Of a stretch of 64,000 nt of DNA, positions 16,643-25,189 are shown in pieces; the first letter of the stretch is position 1; each line of letters begins with the position of its first letter. The notes beneath the pieces were generated by a model, which was given only the letters and a program-made list of their open reading frames with translations, searched no databases and was not told where the DNA came from. A program made the position numbers and the translations under genes. Location of the stretch: positions 5,146,001-5,210,000 of the forward strand of contig NC_013235.1 of the NCBI RefSeq assembly GCF_000024365.1, read 5' to 3'. This DNA is from Nakamurella multipartita DSM 44233. Lineage in GTDB: Bacteria; Actinomycetota; Actinomycetes; Mycobacteriales; Nakamurellaceae.

Positions 16643-18429
16643 GTCCGCGCCGCAAGCGCACGATCCCCGAGGATGCCGCCAAGAACGCTGTCTTCTACCT
16701 TCGCGTATCCAGCGCGGGTCAAGTCAATACGGACTTCGACCCTGAAGGGATCTCCATACCGGCACAGCGAGTCTCCTGCCAGCGAAAAGCTGACCAGCTG
16801 GGATTGAAGGTAGTTGACGAGTACGTCGAGCCTGGCCGAAGCGCCACCGAGATGACAAAACGCGTCCGGTTTCAGGAAATGATGCGGCGTATCAAACGCG
16901 AGCGAGATGTTGCCTATGTCATTGTTTACAAGCTGTCCCGAATGAACCGCAACCGGCTTGACGACGCTTTCGTGATGGCCGACCTCCAGTCGTGGGGAAC
17001 CTCGCTCATTTCGGCCACCGAGAACATCGACGAGTCCCCGGAAGGCCAGCTGATGCACGGCATGTTGGCCGCCTTCAACCAGTACCGATCACAGTCCGAC
17101 GGTGCCGACATCCGGTACAAGATGGGTGAGAAGATTAAGCGCGGCGGCACCGTCGGTCGTGCTCCCCTCGGTTACCGAAACACCCGTGTTGAGTACGAAG
17201 GCCGACAGGTCAACACCGTCGAAGTCGACGAAGTCCGGGCACCGCTCATCAAGATGGCCTGGTCGCTCTACGCCACGGGCGAGTACTCCCTCGAGCGGCT
17301 CCAAGCGTCGATGGCTGACCAGGGACTGACTACCCGGTCGACCGCCAACCGGCCGCCGCAGCCAGTCTCGTTGAACAAGCTGCATCAGATGCTGCGAGAC
17401 CCGTACTACACGGGAGTCGTCACCTATCAGGGCCAGACCTATCCCGGTCGTCACGAAGCGCTCGTCAGTCCGGCGCTCTTCGAACGGGTGCAAGAGGTTC
17501 TCGCCTCCCGCTCCCAGAACGGTCTGCGGGACCGCATCCACGCGCACTATCTGAAAGGTGTGCTGTTCTGCGACCGCTGCTACCAGCGCCAGCGCACGAG
17601 CCGCTTGATCTACACCGAGGCGACCGGTCACGCAGGCAAGCGGTACTCCTACTTCGTCTGCCGCGGACGCCAGGACGGAGTCTGCGACTTACGGCATCTC
17701 CCAGTCTGGCAGGTCGAGCAGTACATCGAACAGCACTACCCGACCGTGCAACTGCCGGACCAGTTCATCGCCGGCCTACGGGTCTGGATCGCCAAAGCGA
17801 TGGACGACGAACAGCGGACGCTGCGCGAACTCCACGCCAGCGTGAAGCGGCAGCTTGCCAGGCTGGACGCCCAAGAGGAGGGCCTGCTCGATCTGCTCGC
17901 AGACCGTGAGTTGGCCACCGACCGCGTTCGAGTCCGCCTCCGCAAGCTGCAGGCGGAGCGTCAAAGCGCCGAAGACCAACTAACCGACAGTGACGACCAG
18001 TTGGCTCAAGGCGCAGACATCCTTCGTCGCTACCTGAACCTGCTCGACGAACCAGCGCGGCTGTACCTGCAATCTCCGGACAATGTCCGACGTCTTCTCA
18101 ACGATGCGTTCTTCGAACGGCTGTACCTCGATGATCTTGGGGTGGGGCACGATGAGCGCACCCGGCCGCTCCTGGACATCCAGCGGGTCGCCGAAGCAAC
18201 TCCGGAGGAACCAAACCAAAACAGACCCGACGCGGAGGTCGGGTCTTTCGCGGGAACCGTGATCGGCCCACTCGGGGGTTCCATCGACGCGGTCAATGGT
18301 TCGAATAGGACGGTCGTGGTGGAGCTGCGGGGAATCGAACCCCGGACCTCTTCGATGCGAACGAAGCGCGCTACCAACTGCGCTACAGCCCCAAGGCCTC
18401 GGCGTGAACCAAGGCCGCGACTACTTTAG
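16639..18429 (+). CDS. Large serine recombinase (integrase)
   Basis: A 596-residue site-specific recombinase. The resolvase domain begins FYLRVSSAGQVN with the catalytic serine at residue 24; YVIVYKLSRMNRNRLDD and GQLMHGMLAAFNQYRS follow. The recombinase domain (KRGGTVGRAPLGYRN) and a zinc ribbon (CDRCYQRQ, then FVCRGRQDGVC) come next, then a coiled coil near residues 385-460. The last 40 residues are translated antisense from tRNA-Ala and its flank (ELRGIEPRTSSMRTKRATNC), so the native end was probably elsewhere and this tail arose by integration. Overlaps the ImmA stop by four bases. Expected to integrate and excise the element. Confidence 0.92.
   Translation: MSPRRKRTIPEDAAKNAVFYLRVSSAGQVNTDFDPEGISIPAQRVSCQRKADQLGLKVVDEYVEPGRSATEMTKRVRFQEMMRRIKRERDVAYVIVYKLSRMNRNRLDDAFVMADLQSWGTSLISATENIDESPEGQLMHGMLAAFNQYRSQSDGADIRYKMGEKIKRGGTVGRAPLGYRNTRVEYEGRQVNTVEVDEVRAPLIKMAWSLYATGEYSLERLQASMADQGLTTRSTANRPPQPVSLNKLHQMLRDPYYTGVVTYQGQTYPGRHEALVSPALFERVQEVLASRSQNGLRDRIHAHYLKGVLFCDRCYQRQRTSRLIYTEATGHAGKRYSYFVCRGRQDGVCDLRHLPVWQVEQYIEQHYPTVQLPDQFIAGLRVWIAKAMDDEQRTLRELHASVKRQLARLDAQEEGLLDLLADRELATDRVRVRLRKLQAERQSAEDQLTDSDDQLAQGADILRRYLNLLDEPARLYLQSPDNVRRLLNDAFFERLYLDDLGVGHDERTRPLLDIQRVAEATPEEPNQNRPDAEVGSFAGTVIGPLGGSIDAVNGSNRTVVVELRGIEPRTSSMRTKRATNCATAPRPRREPRPRLL
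18223..18246 (-). terminator. Terminator of tRNA-Ala
   Basis: Perfect 9-bp stem AGACCCGAC/GTCGGGTCT with a 6-base loop. Read on the minus strand, it is followed by GTTTTGGTTTGG, a U-rich tail, and lies about 70 bases downstream of the tRNA 3' end. It lies within the end of the recombinase frame on the opposite strand. Confidence 0.65.
18317..18392 (-). tRNA. tRNA-Ala(CGC)
   Basis: A complete 76-nt cloverleaf including the encoded CCA. The acceptor stem GGGGCTG pairs with CAGCTCC, the D arm is GCGC/GCGC, and the anticodon stem CTTCG/CGAAG has loop TTCGCAT (anticodon CGC at 18357-18359). The T arm is CGGGG-TTCGAAT-CCCCG, and the discriminator is A. Recombinase translation continues antisense across it, marking it as the likely attachment neighbourhood. 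Confidence 0.97.
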
Positions 18430-18603
18430 CAGCGCCGGAGCGCCGTCTGCGCCACGGTCGAACCCGGCCCGGGGCAGCAACGCAGCACACAGCTCCTCAG
18501 CCACGCACGCAGCTCCACCAATGTGAATGCCGCTCCTGCCCGACGGGGAGCGGCGATCACATTCGTGGAGCGGTGCGAGTGGGCGGCGCGGGCCGGAAAC
18601 GGA

Positions 18604-19437
18604 TCAGCTCGAGCCCGCAGCCCGGAAGGACTCCCCGGCCAGCAGCGGCACCCGGCGGGAGGCGTCGATCTCGGCGGCGACGGGGATCTCGTCGCCGTGG
18701 CCGTCGTTGGCCAGCTCCAACCCGGACGAGCAGGCGGCCAGGCCCATGGCCAGGTTGCGGCCCACCCCGCGGTAGGCGGAGCGGGCGGCCGCGGCCTCCG
18801 GTGACATCGGGCCGGCCCCGGCCACGGCCAGGGCGTCGATGACCAGGCCCGCGCCCCACAGGTCCTCCACGGCCGGACGCAGCGCCTCGCCGGGCCACCA
18901 CTCCCCCGCGGCGACCACGGCAATCGGTCCACGGACGGCCTTGACCGCCCACTGGGCGCAGGCGGTGGCGTTGCGCAGGCAGGCCCCGATCACCGGCACC
19001 CCGGTGCCGGCAAACTGCCGGGCGATGGTGGCGCCGTTGGGTGAGGGCAGCACGAGCCGGGATCCGCGGGTCAACGTGCCGTCGGCCACGGCCCGGCGCA
19101 CGGACAGCGGCGAGAGGCTGATGCCGGTCTCACCGGCTTCGCGCCGGCCGACGGCCAGCATGGCCCCGCGGCCGGCGGCGAACGCGGCCGCGGAGGCGTC
19201 CCGGACGCGGAAGGGATAGACCTCGACGTCGGCGTCGATGGCGACGGACAGGGTCGTGGTGAACGACAGCACGTCGATCACGATCACCGCGGCGGCGCCG
19301 GCCGCGATGGCGGCGGCGCCCTGCGGGCCCCACTCGAAGCGAAGAGCGAAACCGTTCTGGCTGGCTGGATCGATCGCCGGCACCGTCTGCTTCTTGGACG
19401 CCGCCACGATCACCGTCCCGCGACCCGGGGCGGACAC
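18604..19437 (-). CDS. 2-phosphosulfolactate phosphatase family protein (ComB-like)
   Basis: A 277-residue protein with the ComB fold signatures: AAAVIVIDVLSFTTTLSVA near residues 46-64, LVLPSPNGATIAR near 128-140, IGACLRNATACAQW and VVAAGEWWPGEALRPAVEDL. ComB hydrolyses 2-phosphosulfolactate, an intermediate in coenzyme M synthesis. Actinobacterial homologues are common without a coenzyme M pathway, so the true substrate is unknown. The first 25 residues precede the domain; the GTG start may be too early. It lies downstream of glpR on the same strand, 25 bases away, and may be cotranscribed. Confidence 0.82.
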   Translation of the reverse strand: MSAPGRGTVIVAASKKQTVPAIDPASQNGFALRFEWGPQGAAAIAAGAAAVIVIDVLSFTTTLSVAIDADVEVYPFRVRDASAAAFAAGRGAMLAVGRREAGETGISLSPLSVRRAVADGTLTRGSRLVLPSPNGATIARQFAGTGVPVIGACLRNATACAQWAVKAVRGPIAVVAAGEWWPGEALRPAVEDLWGAGLVIDALAVAGAGPMSPEAAAARSAYRGVGRNLAMGLAACSSGLELANDGHGDEIPVAAEIDASRRVPLLAGESFRAAGSS

Positions 19438-19462
19438 GCCCCGGGCGCCTCGACGGTCGGCC

Positions 19463-20587
19463 TCACTGACCCGAGGCCCGCCGATACATCACGGGCGGAT
19501 CGTAGGCCTCGAGATGGTCGAAGGTCGGGTCGTCATCGTCCAGGTCGACGACGGTCCGGCCGGGTCCGGCGGCGGAGCGTCCGGCGCGAGCCGGCGGGCG
19601 GCTGCGGCCGTACTCGGGACGGATCTGCCGCGCTCGTTGCAGGCGCTCCATCCGCCGCTGGCGGATCTGCGCCTCGATCTTGACCTGCCGGCGCAGGTAG
19701 GCCAAGTACAGGACCAGCAACCCGAGGCTGACCACCGCACCGATCCACAGCCAGCTGGCCAGCAGGATCGCGGTGAGCGTGAAGACGACGGTGGCGGCGG
19801 CCAGCACCAGGCTGACCCGACGCCGCTGGCGGTACTTGTAGGCCCGGGTGGCCTCGGCGGCCTCCGGGTCGTACCCGCCGCGGCCGCGACGGCGCGGCGT
19901 CGGGCGCAGCGCCTCGTCGTCGACCTCGGTGCGGTGCAGCGGAGCGGACGACGCCGCGGCGTGCTCCGACCATTCCTGCTCGTCGACCTCCGCGGGGATG
20001 CGGGGCCCGGCCTGTAGGTCCGGAGGCGGCGGGAAGGCAGTGACCGATTCCGGCTGGGATTCGGCCGGCTCGGGAGCATCGGCCCACAGCGCGGTCTGCA
20101 CCGGCGCACCCTGGATCGAATCGTCGGGCAGCGGTGCGGTCTGCAGTGCGGTCCGGGTCGACTCCGCCTCGGCGTCCCACGCCGGCTCGCCCTGGTCGAA
20201 CTCGCCGGCCGGGTCGGCCTCGGGCCGGGACGCGGGGCGGTATCCGGCGTGGGCGGCGGCCCACTCCTCGGCCGCGTCGGCCGGCTGACCCGGATCGGCG
20301 GCGCCGACGCTGACCAGGGTGCGCTCGCGACCGGTGGTCGCGGTCTGGGTCACCGGGACCGGTGCGGTCGTCTCCGCCTCGTCACCCGCGGTCGCCGACT
20401 TCTCGGTGCCGCTCACCCGCTTGGGCCGACGCTTCAACGTCGCCTGGGCCTGCCGCAGGACGCGGAACCCGTTGCCGCCCGACTGCGCGCGCGGCACCTT
20501 GTCGCGCCGCTTGGCGACCATGGGCACCAGCACCACGAGCCAGGCGACCACCAACAGCACCACGATCAGCGACGTGGGGATACTCAT
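19463..20587 (-). CDS. glpR: Divisome membrane protein GlpR/SepX
   Basis: A 374-residue protein with an N-terminal membrane helix (SLIVVLLVVAWLVVLVPMVA, residues 6-25), a basic then acidic disordered region of about 230 residues, and two further hydrophobic segments near residues 276-320 (VSLVLAAATVVFTLTAILLA, then VSLGLLVLYLAYL). This layout and the neighbouring rimJ and MoeA-like genes match the corynebacterial GlpR and streptomycete SepX proteins, membrane partners of the FtsZ-binding Glp. Reading direction and order (glp, rimJ, glpR) support an operon, with a 169-base gap after rimJ. Confidence 0.78.
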   Translation of the reverse strand: MSIPTSLIVVLLVVAWLVVLVPMVAKRRDKVPRAQSGGNGFRVLRQAQATLKRRPKRVSGTEKSATAGDEAETTAPVPVTQTATTGRERTLVSVGAADPGQPADAAEEWAAAHAGYRPASRPEADPAGEFDQGEPAWDAEAESTRTALQTAPLPDDSIQGAPVQTALWADAPEPAESQPESVTAFPPPPDLQAGPRIPAEVDEQEWSEHAAASSAPLHRTEVDDEALRPTPRRRGRGGYDPEAAEATRAYKYRQRRRVSLVLAAATVVFTLTAILLASWLWIGAVVSLGLLVLYLAYLRRQVKIEAQIRQRRMERLQRARQIRPEYGRSRPPARAGRSAAGPGRTVVDLDDDDPTFDHLEAYDPPVMYRRASGQ

Positions 20588-20756
20588 CCGGAGGCCCTCC
20601 TCCGATCAGCGTCGCACTCGTCACGCGACGACGGAAATGACTCGTCAAGTGCACGCTAGAGCGCCGATTGCGCAGGTCCCGGTAGGGACACACCCTTGGC
20701 GGCAGAATCCGGTGACGGATGGGAGCAGTTGACTCTCGTCCCACCCGTCACAGGGG

Positions 20757-21434
20757 TCAGCGGGGGCCGGGAGCCGATCCGGAACCCGAGGCCCGCCATC
20801 GGCCGAGCAGCTGGGGCAGCCCGTCCGGCAGCTCCTCGACGGTCAGCCCGTAGAGCAGGTGGTCCCGCCAGGCCCCGTCGATGTCCAGGTAGCGCAGCAG
20901 CTCTCCCTCGACCCGGAATCCGAGGTGCTCGACCACCGCGCGCGAAGACAGGTTCTGCGGCGAGATGGTGGCCTCCACGCGGTGCAAACCGACCGGACCG
21001 AAGGCGTGCGCGACGATCATCGCCACCGCCCCGGTGGCCACTCCCTTGCCCTGGAACCGGGAGTCGACCCAGTAGCCGACCCAGGCCGAGCGCAGCGCCC
21101 CGCGCTGGATGCCGCCCAGGGTGACCTGCCCGGCGAACGCGCCGTCGACGGTGATCGCGAACGGGACGACCTCGCCGCGCCGGGCCCCCATCCGCAGCAG
21201 CGAGCGGTGCGAGTGCCACATCGCCCGGCTGTGCCGCTGCTCCCAGGTCAGTTCGCTGGTCGCGTCCCACCGCTTGATCAGCGCCTCGTCGCGGAGCCGG
21301 GCGCGTTGCCAGTCGGCGAAGTCGCGTCGTTGCAGCGGACGGCCGGCGACCTCGCCGCTGATCGTCGCCAGCGGCCCGAGGGTGGCCGGCCAGCCCGGGT
21401 GGGTCCCACCGGCCGTGAATCCAGCCGGAGTCAT
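20757..21434 (-). CDS. rimJ: GNAT N-acetyltransferase (RimJ-like)
   Basis: A 225-residue acetyltransferase. The GNAT fold is visible: VVPFAITVDGAFAGQVTLGG for the central strands, WVGYWVDSRFQGKGVATGA for the acetyl-CoA loop (Q/RxxGxG/A), and HRVEATISPQNLSSRAVVEH followed by LGFRVEG. It resembles RimJ enzymes that acetylate protein N termini, but the substrate is unproven. It begins five bases after the MoeA-like glp stop, so the two genes are cotranscribed. This linkage with glp and glpR is conserved in Actinobacteria. Confidence 0.87.
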   Translation of the reverse strand: MTPAGFTAGGTHPGWPATLGPLATISGEVAGRPLQRRDFADWQRARLRDEALIKRWDATSELTWEQRHSRAMWHSHRSLLRMGARRGEVVPFAITVDGAFAGQVTLGGIQRGALRSAWVGYWVDSRFQGKGVATGAVAMIVAHAFGPVGLHRVEATISPQNLSSRAVVEHLGFRVEGELLRYLDIDGAWRDHLLYGLTVEELPDGLPQLLGRWRASGSGSAPGPR

Positions 21435-21439
21435 CGCCG

Positions 21440-22663
21440 TCAGGCCCGTTGCGCCAGGAACGACACCGGAACCTCCTGACCCACGGGGACCGAGGTGGTC
21501 TCCTCGTCGACCAGCACCAGGCAGTTGGCCTCGGCCAGCGAGGCCAGCAGGTGGGTGCCGCTGCCACCCAGGATGTGCACCAGGTAATCGTCCTCGTCGT
21601 CGCGCATGAGCTGGCCGCGCAGGAACTGGCGGCGACCCATCGGCGAGGTGATCGGCTCCAGGCAGCGGGCCATCACGGTCCGCCGGTAGGGATTGCGCCG
21701 GCCGAGCATGATCCGGATCAGCGGCCGGACGATCACCTCAAACACGACCAACGCGGACACCGGGTTGGCCGGCAGCAGGAACGTCGGCACCCGGTCGGTG
21801 CCCAACAAGCCGTAGCCCTGCGCTGACCCGGGCTGCATGGCCACCCGGGTCAGGTCCAGGGTGCCCAGGTCGGACAGGGCCTCGACGACGAGTTCGGCGC
21901 TGCGACCGCCGGCCGCGCCGGAGATCAGCACCGCCTCGGAGACCAGCAACCGGGCCTCGACCAGCTCGCGCAACCGGCGGGGATCACCCGGCGCGATGCC
22001 GACCCGGGTGGCGTCGGCGCCGGCGTCGCGGGCGGCGGCGGCCAGCGCGAACGAGTTGACGTCGTAGACCTGCCCGGGCCCGGGCGTGCGGGCCACGTCC
22101 ACCAGCTCGTCGCCGATGGAGATGATGGACAGCCGGGGCCGTGGGTGCACCAGCACCTTGTCCCGGCCGACCGCGGCCAGCAGGCCGACCTGGGCGGCTC
22201 CGATGAACGCGCCGGAGCGCACGGCCACGTCACCGGGCTGCACGTCCTCACCGGTGCGGCGCACGTAGCTGCCCGACTCGACCGGCTTGATCACCGAGAC
22301 CCGCGCGCCGCCACCCTGGGTGTGCGAGCGCGGGACGACCGCGTCGGCCAGCGTCGGCAGGGCCGCTCCGGTCGCCACGTAGACGGTCTGGTTGGGCTGC
22401 AGCCGGTGCGGGGTGCGGGCGCCGGCCTCGATCTCCCCCACCACCGGCAGCACAACGGGATGACCCTCGGCGGCGATGGCGACGTCGACCGACCGGACCG
22501 CGTACCCGTCGACGGCCGCCTGATCGAACGAGGGCAGGGCGGAGGAGGCGACCACCTCTTCCGCGCACAGCAGGCCTTGAGCCTCGGAGATCGCGGTGCG
22601 CACCGGAGGGGGCGTGACCGCGATCGCCAGCACCCGCTCGAGCTGTTCGGCCACCGACCTCAT
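21440..22663 (-). CDS. glp: MoeA-like molybdotransferase / division protein Glp
   Basis: A 407-residue MoeA-family protein: LPSFDQAAVDGYAVRS near residue 42, GEDVQPGDVAV, the MPT-binding strand LSIISIGDELVD, then ISGAAGGRSAEL and FLLPANPVSALVVFE. ANPVS replaces the PGNPVS of classical MoeA, and GGRS replaces GGxSxGxxD, so molybdenum insertion is doubtful. This fits the actinobacterial paralogue Glp, which binds FtsZ at mid-cell. I start at ATG 22663; the frame continues upstream only as antisense of the folate gene. Transcribed divergently from 5-formyl-THF cyclo-ligase. Confidence 0.85.
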   Translation of the reverse strand: MRSVAEQLERVLAIAVTPPPVRTAISEAQGLLCAEEVVASSALPSFDQAAVDGYAVRSVDVAIAAEGHPVVLPVVGEIEAGARTPHRLQPNQTVYVATGAALPTLADAVVPRSHTQGGGARVSVIKPVESGSYVRRTGEDVQPGDVAVRSGAFIGAAQVGLLAAVGRDKVLVHPRPRLSIISIGDELVDVARTPGPGQVYDVNSFALAAAARDAGADATRVGIAPGDPRRLRELVEARLLVSEAVLISGAAGGRSAELVVEALSDLGTLDLTRVAMQPGSAQGYGLLGTDRVPTFLLPANPVSALVVFEVIVRPLIRIMLGRRNPYRRTVMARCLEPITSPMGRRQFLRGQLMRDDEDDYLVHILGGSGTHLLASLAEANCLVLVDEETTSVPVGQEVPVSFLAQRA

Positions 22664-22771
22664 CGCGGCGCCACCGACGCAGGACCGACCAGGGAGTTCA
22701 TGGTCGCCAACGGTAACGCCCCGGGCGACCGCGTTCACGCCCCGACACCGCCGCGGCCTACCGTTCGAGGC

Positions 22772-23371
22772 ATGCTCGCCGGTTCGCAGAACGTCGCCGC
22801 CGCCAAACGGGCCCTGCGGCCCAGCCTGCTCGCGGCCCGTCGGGCCCGCCCCGAAGCCGATCGCGAACGGGCCCGCGCGGCGGTCGCCGTGCACCTGACC
22901 GACGACCTGACCGGCGCCGGATGTGTCGCCGCCTACCTGCCTTTGCCCAGCGAACCCCTGGGCCGAGATCTGCTGCGCACCCTGGCCGCCCGGACCCGGC
23001 TGCTGATCCCCGTGGTCACCGGGGCGGCGCCGCTGGACTGGTGCCTGTTCACCGAGACGACCCGGCCCGGCCAGCTGGGCATCGAGGAACCGGACGGGCC
23101 CCGCCTGGGACCGCAGGCCATCGCCGACGCCGACGCCGTCCTGGTCCCGGCCCTGGCGGTCGGCCCGCACGGGCACCGGCTGGGGCGCGGCGGCGGGCAC
23201 TACGACCGGACCCTCGCCCTGCGCGGGGAGCTGCGCGGCCCGGCCCGGGACCGGCTGATCGCCGTCGTCTACGACGACGAACTCGGCCTCGACGTGCCGC
23301 ACGACGACCTGGACCGGCCGGTCACGGCGGCCGTCACTCCCTCTCGGGGACTGATCAGCCTGCCCCACTGA
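22772..23371 (+). CDS. 5-formyltetrahydrofolate cyclo-ligase
   Basis: A 199-residue ATP-dependent enzyme converting 5-formyl-THF to 5,10-methenyl-THF in folate recycling. The family motif RLGRGGGHYDR lies near residues 135-145. Other matching segments are KRALRPSLLAARRA at the N terminus, VAAYLPLPSEP, and DAVLVPALAVGPHGHRLGRG. The frame runs upstream without a coding counterpart; ATG 22772 is chosen from the domain start. Divergent from glp, with a 108-base shared promoter region. Confidence 0.93.
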   Translation: MLAGSQNVAAAKRALRPSLLAARRARPEADRERARAAVAVHLTDDLTGAGCVAAYLPLPSEPLGRDLLRTLAARTRLLIPVVTGAAPLDWCLFTETTRPGQLGIEEPDGPRLGPQAIADADAVLVPALAVGPHGHRLGRGGGHYDRTLALRGELRGPARDRLIAVVYDDELGLDVPHDDLDRPVTAAVTPSRGLISLPH

Positions 23372-23489
23372 GCGAACACCGACCGCCCGCCATTTGCGCA
23401 CGCCACGGGTTCGGGCGCATCATCGGATCTGGCACTGGGCACTGTCGAGTGCCAAAGAGCATCGTGACGACACCGCGCCCGGAGGACCC

Positions 23490-23849
23490 GTGCCCACCTA
23501 TCAATACGCGTGCACCGAGTGCGGCCATCGTTTCGAGGCCGTGCAGGCGTTCACCGACGACTCGCTGACCACCTGCCCGGTGTGCAGCGGCCAGCTGCGC
23601 AAGGTGTACGGCTCGGTCGGCGTGGTCTTCAAGGGCAGCGGCTTCTACCGCACCGATTCGCGCAACGGCAAGACCGCCACGGCCCCTCCGGCCAGCGGCG
23701 ACAAGGCCGACAAGCCGGCCGCCGCCAAGGCGGACAAGCCGGCGGCCAAGTCCGACTCCTCCTCCGGCGGATCGAGCGATTCCGGCAGCTCGAGCAAGCC
23801 GGCCGCCAGCACGAGCAGTTCGAGCTCCACGGCCAAGGCCGCCAGCTGA
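23490..23849 (+). CDS. FmdB-family zinc ribbon protein
   Basis: A 119-residue protein. Residues 1-55 are the FmdB ribbon: PTYQYACTECGHRFEAVQAF and TCPVCSGQLRKVYG supply two CxxC pairs, ending in VVFKGSGFYRTDSR. The rest is low-complexity Lys/Ala/Ser repeats. The GTG start has GGAGG five bases upstream. The family is linked to small regulatory or chaperone-like roles, but no biochemical function is established. It precedes a lipoprotein gene by two bases. Confidence 0.9.
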   Translation: MPTYQYACTECGHRFEAVQAFTDDSLTTCPVCSGQLRKVYGSVGVVFKGSGFYRTDSRNGKTATAPPASGDKADKPAAAKADKPAAKSDSSSGGSSDSGSSSKPAASTSSSSSTAKAAS

Positions 23850-23851
23850 GA

Positions 23852-25108
23852 GTGCGACCCGCCCCGATCCGCGACCGCTGGCGTCGCCGGATGGGGCTGG
23901 TCGCCGGCCTCGCCGTCATCGGCGCGCTGGCCGCCTGTTCAGGGGCCGGCGCACCCCTACCGGCCAGCACCACCATCGGGCTGAGCGCGCCCGCTTCGGC
24001 GGCCACCTCGCCGACCGATCCGCCGACTGACCCGTCGGCCGTGCCGTCCACGGTGTTGTCCACCGTGCCCTCCCCCGCCGGCACCGTGCAGGTGAGCACC
24101 GTGGCCACCGGCCTGGCCTCACCGTGGGGCCTGGATTTCCTGCCCGACGGGCGAGCCGTGGTCACCAGCCGCGACACCGCCACGATCAGCCTGGTCGACC
24201 CCGACGGCACCATCACGCCGGTGGGCACCGTCGACGGGGTGGTGCCCGGTGGCGAGGGCGGGTTGCTCGGGATCGCCGTCTCCCCGGCGTTCAGCACCGA
24301 CCACCGGCTGTACGTCTACTACACCGCCGCACAGGACAACCGGATCGCCACCGTCGAACTCGTCGACGGGGCAATCGGCAATCAGCAGGTCGGCTTCACC
24401 GGCATTCCCAAGGCCGGCATCCACAACGGCGGCCGGATCGTCTTCGGCCCGGACGGGCTGCTCTACGTCGGCACCGGGGACGCCGGGGACCGGCCCCAGG
24501 CCCAGGACCCGGACGCGCTCGGCGGCAAAATCCTGCGCCTGGACTCCCAGCTCCGGCCGGCCGCCGGCAACCCGGACGATCCGGTCCTGGCCGGCGGCGC
24601 CGGCTACAGCCTGGGCCATCGCAACGTGCAGGGCCTGGCCTTCGACGACCGGGGCCGGCTCTGGGCCGCCGAGTTCGGCCAGAACACCTGGGACGAGTTG
24701 AACCTGGTCCAAGCCGGCGACAACGACGGCTGGCCGGTCGTCGAAGGAATCGGCGACAACCCCGACGGCGTCAATCCCGAATTCGTCAACCCGCAGCGGC
24801 AGTGGTCGACCGCGGACGCCTCCCCCAGCGGCATCGCCTTCTGGCAGGGCTCCATCTGGATGGCCGGCCTGCGCGGGCAGCAGCTGTGGCAGATCCCGCT
24901 GACCGAGTCCGGGGCGGAATCGACCGGGGAGTCGAACGGGGAGCTGACCGGGGAGCCGGTCGGCCATCTCAACGGCGTCTACGGCCGGCTGCGGACCGTG
25001 GTCGCCGCGCCCGACGGCAGCCTGTGGCTGATCACCTCGAACACCGACGGTCGCGGCGACGTCCGGGACGGCGACGACCGCATCCTGCGCCTGCAGCCGG
25101 CCGCCTGA
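23852..25108 (+). CDS. PQQ-dependent sugar dehydrogenase-type lipoprotein
   Basis: A 418-residue exported protein. The signal peptide (RRRMGLVAGLAVIGALAACS) ends in a lipobox with Cys near residue 29, followed by a 55-residue Ser/Thr/Pro linker. The beta-propeller domain has ATGLASPWGLDFLPDGRAVV, EGGLLGIAVSPAF, then KAGIHNGGRIVFGPDGLLYV with the catalytic-type histidine, SLGHRNVQGLAFD and WDELNLVQAGDNDGWP. This is the soluble glucose/sorbosone dehydrogenase fold. A small ESTGESNGELTGEPVG minisatellite lies near residue 353. An ATG at 23891 is an alternative start. Confidence 0.88.
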   Translation: MRPAPIRDRWRRRMGLVAGLAVIGALAACSGAGAPLPASTTIGLSAPASAATSPTDPPTDPSAVPSTVLSTVPSPAGTVQVSTVATGLASPWGLDFLPDGRAVVTSRDTATISLVDPDGTITPVGTVDGVVPGGEGGLLGIAVSPAFSTDHRLYVYYTAAQDNRIATVELVDGAIGNQQVGFTGIPKAGIHNGGRIVFGPDGLLYVGTGDAGDRPQAQDPDALGGKILRLDSQLRPAAGNPDDPVLAGGAGYSLGHRNVQGLAFDDRGRLWAAEFGQNTWDELNLVQAGDNDGWPVVEGIGDNPDGVNPEFVNPQRQWSTADASPSGIAFWQGSIWMAGLRGQQLWQIPLTESGAESTGESNGELTGEPVGHLNGVYGRLRTVVAAPDGSLWLITSNTDGRGDVRDGDDRILRLQPAA

Positions 25109-25189
25109 CCGGGAGTTGTCCACAAGGTTTGTCCACAGCAATCCGGACGGGCCGACCATGCTGCCCGGGCGCGGCCTACCGTCGCGACG

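Larger units (their letters stand above)
5479..18316. mobile_element. Integrated conjugative/plasmid-like element (minimal extent)
   Basis: A coherent plus-strand set: coupling ATPase, Replic_Relax protein, two DNA methyltransferases, ArdA, XRE plus ImmA regulators and a large serine recombinase lying against a tRNA gene. This combination is typical of actinobacterial integrative elements. The right junction lies near the tRNA-Ala terminator (about 18.2 kb) or the tRNA itself (18317). The left junction is not identified: no convincing att repeat was found, and the hsdM/STAND block could be cargo of the same element, in which case the left end is outside the window. No relaxase of a familiar family and no type IV pore genes are seen. 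Confidence 0.7.

Noticed and set aside
5258..18345. AATCGAAACCCGG at 5258 resembles AATCGAACCCCGG in the tRNA-Ala T arm (18333), possible att repeats
   Set aside because: 12 of 13 bases match, but no tRNA 3' remnant continues at the left copy, as would be expected from integration in the T arm. A match this short is likely by chance.
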